A stretch of 19,596 nucleotides of DNA from Christensenella sp. UBA3857 (GTDB lineage: Bacteria > Bacillota > Clostridia > Christensenellales > CAG-138): assembly GCA_002392505.1 (NCBI GenBank), contig DGHD01000034.1:1-19596 (forward strand), written 5' to 3'. The translations under genes and the position numbers were made by a program. Shown piece by piece: positions 1-5,962 of the stretch (positions within the stretch are counted from its first letter, which is position 1; every line of letters starts with the position of its first letter). Below the pieces are notes generated by a model. It saw nothing but the letters and a program-made list of their open reading frames with translations, did not search any database and was not told the DNA's origin.

Positions 1-97
1 TGGAGATCGAGTTGCTTTCGCCCTCTCTGCCGTCGTCCTGAGAGAGACGGCAATACAGAGCTGTTATTTTTTCCTGCCCGGATGATTTGTTTTTCAT
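1..97 (-). CDS. Large serine recombinase, N-terminal fragment (cut by window edge)
   Basis: Reading leftwards from ATG at 97-95, 32 codons remain open to the window edge. The encoded start contains ALYCRLSQDD followed by GESNSIS, the signature N-terminus of the large serine recombinases of clostridial mobile elements (TnpX/Tn4451 type). In this family the Ser of the YxRxS motif is the catalytic nucleophile that attacks DNA during site-specific integration and excision. A ribosome site AAAGGAG (108-102) sits 4 nt before the ATG. The zinc-ribbon and DNA-binding regions lie outside the window, so intactness cannot be judged. It is the only recombinase start seen here and suggests that a mobile element lies to the left or includes part of this window; TnpV- and CD1845-like genes of similar origin occur near 15.3-16.0 kb. 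The short length seen limits certainty, but the motif is distinctive. Confidence 0.82.
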   Translation of the reverse strand, partial: MKNKSSGQEKITALYCRLSQDDGREGESNSIS

Positions 98-111
98 ATG
101 GCTCCTTTCCA

Positions 112-154
112 CATCGGGCACAGTAAAGGCATAATTATGTTACCATGCCCGATG
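112..154. repeat. 9-bp inverted repeat upstream of the serine recombinase
   Basis: CATCGGGCA (112-120) and its perfect inverse TGCCCGATG (146-154) flank a 25-bp AT-rich centre. The element begins 14 bp upstream of the recombinase start codon, within its probable leader or promoter. It could be a dimeric operator, or part of a recombination site if the attachment site adjoins the recombinase gene. No function is proven. Confidence 0.45.
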
Positions 155-172
155 ACCGATCTCAAATATACG

Positions 173-265
173 TCAGTCCGGAAGCAAAAGTTTTTTCAGC
201 TGCTCGAATACGCTCTGTTTGCCTGAAGGGTCAAAATTAGTAGGCCGGTGGATGTTTATTCGCAT
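173..265 (-). CDS. Possible 30-residue small ORF or gene-end remnant
   Basis: From ATG at 265-263 the minus strand is open for 30 codons to TGA (175-173), giving a basic peptide ending SVFEQLKKLLLPD. The same frame stays open upstream to a GTG at 318. The amphipathic C-terminus looks protein-like and the orientation matches the recombinase gene 75 bp further on. No good ribosome site is seen: GGGAAG ends only 2 nt before the ATG. It could be a real small protein, the remnant of a truncated gene, or chance. No family was recognised. Confidence 0.2.
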   Translation of the reverse strand: MRINIHRPTNFDPSGKQSVFEQLKKLLLPD

Positions 266-300
266 AACTTCCCATATTATTTTGAAGCCGCCCGTGTTTG

Positions 301-332
301 TTGGACATTTGCTGGACACGGCGTTTTATAAT
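301..332 (+). promoter_or_regulatory. SARP-type direct-repeat operator and -10 box of the symporter gene
   Basis: Heptamers TTGGACA (301-307) and CTGGACA (312-318) are separated by TTTG, giving an 11-bp period. Exactly 8 bp after the second heptamer is a perfect -10 box, TATAAT (327-332). No TTGACA-like -35 lies at 17 bp; the sequence there is GACATT, inside the repeats. That is expected of an activator-dependent promoter in which the repeats replace the -35. The element recurs with the same geometry at 5834-5865 and 7332-7363. Transcription should begin near 339, leaving a leader of about 25 nt before the ATG at 364. Confidence 0.75.
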
Positions 333-363
333 ATAAAGAATTCGGAAAGCGAGGATGATGAGA

Positions 364-1989
364 ATGATATTCTTTCAGGATACGAAAAAACTGACGAACG
401 AAGTAATCGATTCATGGTCGGAAAATGCCGTCAATGCGTACCGGGAATACGCCGGCAAACGAGCGGAAAGCACGGTAAGGCTGCGGCTTACCATTGAGGA
501 GCTGCTTTTGCGTTTTCGTGATCTGTACGGAACAGATGAGCCATGCACCATTAAAGGTATTCGCAGGTTCGGGAGCATCTCGTTTGAACTGTCGCAAAAG
601 GGCGCTCCGCGAAATCCTCTTGAGACAGATCCGGAAGCAAGCTTATCGTATAGCATTCTTGCCAAACTCAATCTTGATCCGCAATATGCCTACCGCCAGA
701 ACCGCGGTCTTAACGTCGTAACGGTCCCGGCGCCCCTAAGGAAACGAAAAAACTCGATGCTGATCGGGATTCTTCTTGCAGCAGTGCTGTCGGTCGTCAC
801 CTGGCTCGTATCGGGACTTCTCCCCGAGGCAGCTCTTAATGATTATATGATCCCGCTCGTTTCGGGGCTGTTCACCAAGCTTTCCGCCGTCTTTTCGGCT
901 CTGGCAACTCCGCTGGTGTTCTGTGCAGTAATTCTTGGGATAAGCGGGATCGGTGACGTTTCCTCTTTTGGAAAACTCGGCGGAAGACTCCTGAAAAGAA
1001 TGATGGTGACCTATGGGATCGCTATGATCGCTATGATCGCCGTTGGTCTGCCAATGGGCATCATCTCCCCGACCTCATCGGCGGGCGGAGGAAACGTATT
1101 CGGCGACCTCACAAATCTCATCCTCGATATCATCCCCGGCAACCTCATCGAGCCCTTCCGTATAGACAACGACCTGCAGGTCATAGTTATCGCCGTCTTC
1201 ATAGGCGTGATCATGCTCGGCCTTGGCGACAAGGTGGGACATCTACGCACGTTCATCGACGAAGCCGGAACGCTCGTTAACCGTATGATGGCGGCGGTCT
1301 GCAAGCTGCTTCCGCTGTTCGTTTACCTCGGCTTTACGAATCTGCTTTTGAGCGGAAAGCTTTCGGAGCTGGGCGGCGTATCCAAGATCGTCATCATTTG
1401 CCTCGGCGCCTCCGCAATTACCGTCGCTGTGACTTTGGTCCGGGCTCTGATCGTCACAAAGCGTCCGTTCAAAGAGCTTTTCTCCGCACAGCTTCCGGCG
1501 CTTATCATCAACCTTACCACCAGCTCGCAGGTTTCGGCTCTTCCCGAGAGCATGAAATGCTGCAAGCAAAAATGGGGTATCGACGAAAAGTTTGTCAATT
1601 TCGGACTGCCGCTCGGCATCGTCATATATATGCCCTGCGGCGCGATAATGCTCGGCTCGATAGTTTGGGTCCTCACATATATGTCCGCAGGATCGGTCGA
1701 CACGATTATGCTTGCAAAGCTGGTTTTCGTTTCGGTCATTGTTGCTATTGCCGCTCCGCCCATCCCAGGCTCGGCCTTTGCGGTCTTGCCGATCATGTTC
1801 TCATCCTGCGGAACGGATCTTTCCATGATGCCGCTCGCAGTCATCATCGGTTCCACGGTGGGATATCTGATGCCCGCACTGAACGGCTACTGTATGCAGC
1901 TCGAGCTTCTCATGAGCGCGCAAAAGTCCGGATGCATCAAAAAGGATCAAGCGCCTGAAACGGCTATCGAAGCCGCGGCTGACCTGTAA
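364..1989 (+). CDS. Dicarboxylate/amino-acid:cation symporter (SDF family) with N-terminal GHKL-ATPase-like domain
   Basis: A 541-residue inner-membrane protein. Residues 1-125 look like a RsbW-type HATPase_c_2 domain: RLTIEELLLRFRDLYG near 41-56 at the N-box, a GAPRNPL loop near 80-86, and a terminal GLNVVTVPAP strand. The N-box Asn is replaced (EELLLR), so ATP binding is doubtful. From about 131 a polytopic SDF transporter follows, with a Ser/Thr-rich HP1-like loop (NLTTSSQVSALPES), a TM7 stretch YMPCGAI where NMDGT is usual, and an HP2-like PPIPGSAFAVLP. The usual TM8 Asp/Arg motif is not obvious, so substrate and coupling ion may differ from GltP. An upstream ATG at 355 abuts the GAGG ribosome site (351-354); ATG 364, 9 nt beyond it, is preferred. 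The gene is monocistronic, with a SARP-type operator upstream and a terminator 45 bp downstream. Family call firm, substrate unknown. Confidence 0.85.
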   Translation: MIFFQDTKKLTNEVIDSWSENAVNAYREYAGKRAESTVRLRLTIEELLLRFRDLYGTDEPCTIKGIRRFGSISFELSQKGAPRNPLETDPEASLSYSILAKLNLDPQYAYRQNRGLNVVTVPAPLRKRKNSMLIGILLAAVLSVVTWLVSGLLPEAALNDYMIPLVSGLFTKLSAVFSALATPLVFCAVILGISGIGDVSSFGKLGGRLLKRMMVTYGIAMIAMIAVGLPMGIISPTSSAGGGNVFGDLTNLILDIIPGNLIEPFRIDNDLQVIVIAVFIGVIMLGLGDKVGHLRTFIDEAGTLVNRMMAAVCKLLPLFVYLGFTNLLLSGKLSELGGVSKIVIICLGASAITVAVTLVRALIVTKRPFKELFSAQLPALIINLTTSSQVSALPESMKCCKQKWGIDEKFVNFGLPLGIVIYMPCGAIMLGSIVWVLTYMSAGSVDTIMLAKLVFVSVIVAIAAPPIPGSAFAVLPIMFSSCGTDLSMMPLAVIIGSTVGYLMPALNGYCMQLELLMSAQKSGCIKKDQAPETAIEAAADL

Positions 1990-2033
1990 CGCCATTCATA
2001 GAGCTGAGTACCAAGTCGGCACATGAATAAATT

Positions 2034-2060
2034 AAAGCACCGTTCTTTGCGGTGCTTTTT
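2034..2060. terminator. Rho-independent terminator after the symporter gene
   Basis: AAAGCACCG (2034-2042) pairs perfectly with CGGTGCTTT (2050-2058) around a 7-nt loop, and the T-run extends to 2060 on the plus strand. On the minus strand the same hairpin ends in TTTAATTTATT, so it may also serve the converging pseudogene. Confidence 0.85.
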
Positions 2061-2096
2061 GCGTGAATATAATTGTACGGAATCGCTCCGCTTCCG

Positions 2097-2581
2097 TTAT
2101 CGTTTCAGATACGCGGAAGCGACCGGGAACTCGAAATACGTGTTCGGGTATGGCTCGTTCTCAAGCGTGAAATGCCACCATTCGCAGTCAAGGGGCTTGA
2201 AGCCGTTTCGGACCATCGCTCTTTGGAGTATCATGCGGTTGTTATACTGTTCTTCGGTGATAGCTTTGCAATCGGGATGCGATACCTCACCGAAGAAATC
2301 GAAGGGGCTGCCCATGCGTTGTTCTGATTGGTAAGCTTGGTATAAAACTGAACGGTCGCATTGCTGCCCTCCGTGCACCGAACGAGCATGATCTGGCGAA
2401 CGCCGTCGTCCTTGCGGTAGTACTGAAGCCTTTCACGCCAGTACGCCTGGTTTTCGACGTTGAAAGCATACTCGTCCTCCTGCGGCCCGGTACCGCCTTT
2501 GGCATCGTTTTTCGGAGCGCAGCCCCAAAGCATTGCGCATACAAGAAGCAGCGCGATGATCGCATAAAAAAGCTTTTTCAT
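2097..2581 (-). pseudogene. Broken lipoprotein / VanX-like D-Ala-D-Ala dipeptidase remnant
   Basis: The reading begins at ATG 2581-2579 with a good ribosome site (GGAGG, 2591-2587) and a lipoprotein signal peptide with lipobox MLWGC. About 75 residues later, near 2315-2330, the frame becomes unproductive. A second minus-strand frame then carries an unmistakable C-terminus of a VanX/DdpX-type M15 peptidase: MGSPFDFFGEVSHPD, ITEEQYNNRMIL and CEWWHFTL, ending YFEFPVASAYLKR at 2097. The fragment keeps the catalytic Glu and zinc His of EWWHF. It lacks the upstream SxHxxGxAxD block that supplies the other zinc ligands, about 100 residues in intact VanX. The two pieces join almost directly, suggesting an internal deletion plus frameshift. 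The N-terminal part (about residues 30-90) was not identified with confidence; it may derive from a neighbouring cell-wall lipoprotein gene. Active enzyme is not expected. Confidence 0.7.
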
Positions 2582-2686
2582 AATAACCTCCGCAAAGACC
2601 GACGATCGATCTGAATGTATCATAAACGTTCTTCTTTTTCAAGAAAAACGGGGAATAACAGCCGCCGGCGGCGCTTTCTCTTCCTG

Positions 2687-2716
2687 TTGACAGCAGCGGT
2701 TGGGGCATATTATAAT
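2687..2716 (+). promoter_or_regulatory. Sigma-A promoter of the DUF3089 hydrolase gene
   Basis: A perfect -35 TTGACA (2687-2692) and a perfect -10 TATAAT (2711-2716) are separated by 18 bp. No TTGGACA repeats are present, so this gene appears independent of the two-component regulon. Start of transcription is expected near 2723. Confidence 0.8.
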
Positions 2717-2761
2717 AACGCCGCTGTCAAATTAGACCTATCCGCCCCGGAGGAACAGAGA

Positions 2762-3868
2762 ATGAGAAAAGCCGTCTTACTGCTTGCTTTTATAATGCTG
2801 CTGGCGTTCGCCCTGCCCGTTTTCGCAGGATCCGCCGAGAGCGTACCGGCTTTCACAGAACCGCTCGATTATTCCGACGCTGCCAACTGGGCGTATTTCA
2901 GCGAGGGCGATGAAAGACAAGCGGATCTTTTCATAGTCTGCCCGACGGTGGATACGAGGAGCTACGCAAACTCCGAGGATCTCAACGATAAGCTCAAGGG
3001 CCGCTTCGTCAGCGCGCTCGACGCAGAGAAGGGCATTTATGCGGACGCCTGCCGTTTGTATTCGCCCTACTACCGCCAGATGTCCATAAACGCGTACACG
3101 CTCGGCGCGGAGGATTTCGACAAGGCGATGAAGAACGCGTATCTCGACGTCTCCGCCGCGTTCGCGTATTATCTCGACAATGAGAACGACGGCCGCCCGA
3201 TCGTGCTCGCGGGCTTTTCGCAGGGTGCGCAGATGTGCATCGAGCTTCTGAAGGAATACTTCGGGAGTACCGCCGAGGGAAGGAAGCTTTCTGACCGGCT
3301 CGTCGCCGTCTACGCGATCGGCTGGAGGATCACGGACGAGGATATAAAGGAGTACCCCCAGATAGTACCCGCGCAAGGCGAGAGCGACATCGGCTCCGTC
3401 ATCTGCTATGAGTGTGAGGACGGCACCGTGACCGGCTCGATAATCATCCCCGAGGGCGTGAAGACGTATTCCATCAATCCCCTGAACTGGAGGACCGACG
3501 GGACCGCCGCCGACAGCTCGCTCAATAAAGGCGCTGTCTTCTCCGGGGAGGAAGGGCCCATCCCCGGCTTCTGCGGGGCTTATATCGACGAGGCGCGCGG
3601 CTCGCTCATAGTTCCGGGCGTCAGCACGGAGGACCATCCCAAGGTCCTCGACGTGTTCCCCGACGGCTGCTTCCATCTTTACGATAACATGTTCTTCTAT
3701 ACTAATCTTAAGGAAAACGTATCGCTTCGCGTGAACGCCTTTGCCGAGGCGCAGCAGCAGGCGCACCGCAATGCCGTTCTGTGGATCATCGGCGCAGCGG
3801 CCGCAGTGCTCGTGCTTTGCGTCATAGGCCTGGCGCTGAATAACAGAAGAAAGAATACCGACGCCTGA
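2762..3868 (+). CDS. Secreted, membrane-tethered DUF3089 alpha/beta hydrolase
   Basis: 368 residues from ATG 2762, chosen because GGAGGA (2749-2754) lies 7 nt upstream and a signal peptide follows (MRKAVLLLAF... ending PVFAGSA, about residues 1-24). An upstream start at 2615 would precede the promoter and is rejected. The body matches DUF3089 (lipase/lysophospholipase-like alpha/beta hydrolase fold): an early FIVCPTVDT strand (57-65), a YSPYYRQ loop (100-106), a nucleophile elbow GFSQGA with Ser153, and a late DGCFHLYDNMFFYTNL block whose His305 is the likely catalytic base. A single C-terminal membrane segment (about 337-359) followed by NNRRKN places the enzyme outside the cell, anchored by its tail. 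The substrate is not known; an ester or lipid is typical of the fold. It has its own sigma-A promoter and a shared terminator downstream. Confidence 0.85.
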   Translation: MRKAVLLLAFIMLLAFALPVFAGSAESVPAFTEPLDYSDAANWAYFSEGDERQADLFIVCPTVDTRSYANSEDLNDKLKGRFVSALDAEKGIYADACRLYSPYYRQMSINAYTLGAEDFDKAMKNAYLDVSAAFAYYLDNENDGRPIVLAGFSQGAQMCIELLKEYFGSTAEGRKLSDRLVAVYAIGWRITDEDIKEYPQIVPAQGESDIGSVICYECEDGTVTGSIIIPEGVKTYSINPLNWRTDGTAADSSLNKGAVFSGEEGPIPGFCGAYIDEARGSLIVPGVSTEDHPKVLDVFPDGCFHLYDNMFFYTNLKENVSLRVNAFAEAQQQAHRNAVLWIIGAAAAVLVLCVIGLALNNRRKNTDA

Positions 3869-3889
3869 AAAGCAAACACCGATCAAAAC

Positions 3890-3929
3890 ACATCTGCCCC
3901 CGAACTGTTTGCGGGGGCAGATGTATTTT
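3890..3929. terminator. Bidirectional terminator between converging genes
   Basis: A perfect 13-bp stem, ACATCTGCCCCCG (3890-3902) with CGGGGGCAGATGT (3912-3924), has a 9-nt loop. It is followed by ATTTTG on the plus strand and TTTTGATC on the minus strand. It ends both the hydrolase gene (plus) and the regulator/DUF3592 operon (minus). Confidence 0.88.
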
Positions 3930-3934
3930 GACGA

Positions 3935-4951
3935 TTATTCGACTACGGCTTGCTCCGTCTCGGAGATGGCGAAGACGGTGAGGAACAGATCTTCAAGATC
4001 GGTCTCGTTCGTCCAGACACGATAATAATACCGGCCGACGGGGATGTTGAGAGTATGCTCGGCGGCGTCCTCCTCGTGGACGTACTTGCCGCTGGTCTCG
4101 ACGGTGGCCATAAACTGCCCGTTCCTGCCGATGGTATAGTCCATGTTGGGGAACTTGCTGGTCAGGTTGGTCTGGATGCGGATGCCGCGGGAGTGCAGCA
4201 CGTCCCAGATCTTCTCGCCGTCGAACTTGAAGGTGGATTTGGCGGAGAACAGCTCGTCGTTGAAGCTCTGGGTGAGGGTATGGCCGACCTCGTGATCGAC
4301 CGATCTGCCCGTCCTGACGTCGGTGAAGGTGAACTGCCTTGCGCCGACGAGGGCGTTTTTCTCCATCTTGGCCTCGTAAACCACGTTGCGGGCGCCGTCC
4401 TCGACTATGTAGCCGGGCCTCAGCATCTGGCCGTCGTAGCTGACGTAATACTCGGTGAGCTGGCTCTTGGGCAGGGGCTCGATATTCAGCGAGCCGCCCG
4501 CGGCCTTGATCTCATTGTCAAGCTCCTTGGACTTTTTGAAGGCCTTTACTGCGGTAAGCACGCCGCCGACCAGCGCGAGCGCGCCGAGACCGATGGCGAT
4601 CGGCCCGAATATGCCGGTCTTCGCGTTGGTGGTCTTTTGCGGGTTCTCGGGATCGTATAAGACCTTGATGTCGTCGCCGACGTTATAGGACTTGCCGAGC
4701 CCGCCGAAGCTGCCCGTGTACTTGACGCCGTCGACGGTGTAATCGAAGTCGACGTCATAAACGGTCTGCTCATTTTCGCCGCTGTGGTCGATGTACTGTT
4801 CGACTCTGGTGACCTTGCCCACAGTTTCAACGTAATTATCCGTCTTGAAACCGAGCAGGATAATGCCGAAGATGATGAGGATGATGCCTGCGGGGATCAA
4901 AAACCTTGCGGGGCCGGTGTTGCGCATAAAGCGCGCGAATTTGTTTTCCAT
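3935..4951 (-). CDS. DUF3592 membrane protein with C-terminal tubby/LURP-one-like domain
   Basis: 338 residues; ribosome site AGGAGG lies 9 nt before the ATG. Residues about 18-36 (FLIPAGIILIIFGIILLGF) and 113-135 are membrane segments. They flank a DUF3592-type beta domain (GKVTRVEQYIDHSG, VDFDYTVDGVKYTG, GDDIKVLYDPENP). The C-terminal half (about 165-330) has a repeated beta pattern (DGQMLRPGYIVEDGARNVVYEAKM, then FTFTDVRTGRSVDHEVGHT) resembling the LURP-one/tubby-like fold linked to phospholipid or membrane association. The ATG is only 24 bp after the stop codon of the response regulator gene and the strand is the same, so both are very likely on one mRNA from the autoregulated promoter at 5865-5834. 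Function is unknown; a membrane-associated accessory of the signalling system is possible. The domain assignment of the C-terminal half is by pattern only. Confidence 0.72.
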   Translation of the reverse strand: MENKFARFMRNTGPARFLIPAGIILIIFGIILLGFKTDNYVETVGKVTRVEQYIDHSGENEQTVYDVDFDYTVDGVKYTGSFGGLGKSYNVGDDIKVLYDPENPQKTTNAKTGIFGPIAIGLGALALVGGVLTAVKAFKKSKELDNEIKAAGGSLNIEPLPKSQLTEYYVSYDGQMLRPGYIVEDGARNVVYEAKMEKNALVGARQFTFTDVRTGRSVDHEVGHTLTQSFNDELFSAKSTFKFDGEKIWDVLHSRGIRIQTNLTSKFPNMDYTIGRNGQFMATVETSGKYVHEEDAAEHTLNIPVGRYYYRVWTNETDLEDLFLTVFAISETEQAVVE

Positions 4952-4975
4952 AATTAATAACCTCCTTATAGCGGT

Positions 4976-5797
4976 TTATTGTTTTCTGTTTTTCATCCTG
5001 TCCAGGAAAGCCTCGGTGAAGCTCGCCCAGGAATAGGCGTTCATGTACTCCCCGCGGTATGCATTGACCGCAGAGGGATCGCCGCTCAGAAAACGGAAAA
5101 GGTCGCAGTCGAGCTCTTCGGTTAAAATGCGCATCGTGCCGTTTTTAAGCTCGAAGATATCCTGCGCGCCCGCGGATTCGAGCGCCGTGCGAAGCGTACG
5201 GATGATAACGTCGAGCTGCTTCTGCAGGGAGCGATCGTAAGGCTGATCCTCCCAAAGCACCGCCGCGGCCGCCGCCCTCGTTACGCCGCCGCCCTTCCTG
5301 TCGATCAGATAGGCAAGAAGCTCCTTAGCCTTGGAGCGCGGGAAGGACAGCGGCTCGCCGTCCACAAAAAGATCGAATTCGCCGAACGTGCGGGCCGAGA
5401 TGCGCGTCTCGCCGCCTTTAGGGGAAGCTGCATAGCTTTCGTGCAGTCTCGCCGCGTGAGCGATCTCCTCGGCAAGGCGCTGCCTGTTTACGGGCTTCAT
5501 AAGGTAGCCCGAGGCATGCAGACTGAACGCGTCGACCGCAAATTCGGAATGCCCCGTCAGAAAGACGATCGAGGTCGCCGGGTCGATCTCGCGGATCCGC
5601 TCTGCAAGGGCGAGGCCGGTCATTTCGGGCATGTTGATATCGAGCAATGCGATATCCGCCGAATGCCCCTCCAGCCACGATAGGGCGTCGCCCGGCTTCG
5701 TGAAGCCCGTGACCTCCGGCGCCTCCGGCAGCTTTTCGCACAGCTCAACCGTCATGTTCAGTATGAGCGGTTCGTCGTCAATACAGATGATCCTCAT
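4976..5797 (-). CDS. Response regulator: receiver domain plus SARP-like winged-helix output
   Basis: 273 residues from ATG 5797, preceded by AGAGG 7 nt upstream. A longer frame exists, but an ATG at 5818 would leave almost no leader after the predicted transcription start, and the receiver begins canonically at MRIICIDDEP. Residues 1-120 are a REC domain: acidic Asp7/Asp8, phosphoacceptor Asp53 in LLDINMP, Thr81 and Lys101 in the YLMKPV motif. Residues about 133-227 form an OmpR/SARP-type winged helix (ARTFGEFDLFVDGEPLSF, a recognition-helix region SLQKQLDVIIRTLRTAL, then the wing). The tail DCDLFRFLSGD...YRGEYMNAYSWASF resembles the start of a bacterial transcriptional activation (BTAD) domain, cut short. 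It should bind direct repeats as an activator. Its own promoter carries the TTGGACA repeats (autoregulation), and the DUF3592 gene follows. The kinase gene upstream is its probable partner but is separated by a terminator. Confidence 0.88.
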   Translation of the reverse strand: MRIICIDDEPLILNMTVELCEKLPEAPEVTGFTKPGDALSWLEGHSADIALLDINMPEMTGLALAERIREIDPATSIVFLTGHSEFAVDAFSLHASGYLMKPVNRQRLAEEIAHAARLHESYAASPKGGETRISARTFGEFDLFVDGEPLSFPRSKAKELLAYLIDRKGGGVTRAAAAAVLWEDQPYDRSLQKQLDVIIRTLRTALESAGAQDIFELKNGTMRILTEELDCDLFRFLSGDPSAVNAYRGEYMNAYSWASFTEAFLDRMKNRKQ

Positions 5798-5833
5798 GTT
5801 GCAGCCTCTTGCAGTCATTACAATTCTCAAAAT

Positions 5834-5865
5834 AGTATAAACATCATTGTCCAACAAATGTCCAA
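5834..5865 (-). promoter_or_regulatory. SARP-type direct-repeat operator and -10 box of the response regulator gene
   Basis: On the minus strand, TTGGACA (5865-5859), TTTG, TTGGACA (5854-5848), then 8 bp, then -10 box TATACT (5839-5834). Both heptamers are perfect copies. Transcription should start near 5827, about 30 nt before the ATG at 5797. The presence of the element in front of the regulator gene implies positive autoregulation if the regulator binds it. Confidence 0.75.
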
Positions 5866-5922
5866 CAAAAGCAGGGAGAAAACGGTTTTTTGCTTGATTT
5901 TTCGGAGGAGCAGATAAATAAA

Positions 5923-5962
5923 TGCCCATCGCGGTAATTAATCTGCAATGGGCACGTGTTTT
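5923..5962. terminator. Terminator between kinase and response regulator genes
   Basis: TGCCCATCGC (5923-5932) pairs with GCAATGGGCA (5945-5954), 10 bp with one wobble or mismatch, around a 12-nt loop. On the minus strand, just after the kinase stop codon, the stem is followed by TTTATTTATC; on the plus strand by CGTGTTTTT. It separates the kinase transcript from the autoregulated promoter of the regulator. Confidence 0.65.

Noticed and set aside
28..52. Hairpin TGCCGTC...GACGGCA followed later by a T-run, resembling a terminator
   Set aside because: It lies inside the recombinase coding sequence and the T-run is about 16 nt away, so it is more likely coding-sequence coincidence.
2073..2334. 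Plus-strand short frames between the symporter and hydrolase genes
   Set aside because: They are antisense to the recognisable VanX-like remnant and lack ribosome sites.
2777..3886. 369-codon open frame antisense to the DUF3089 hydrolase gene
   Set aside because: It mirrors a well-supported gene with signal peptide, nucleophile elbow, promoter and ribosome site; long antisense frames are common in GC-rich coding DNA.
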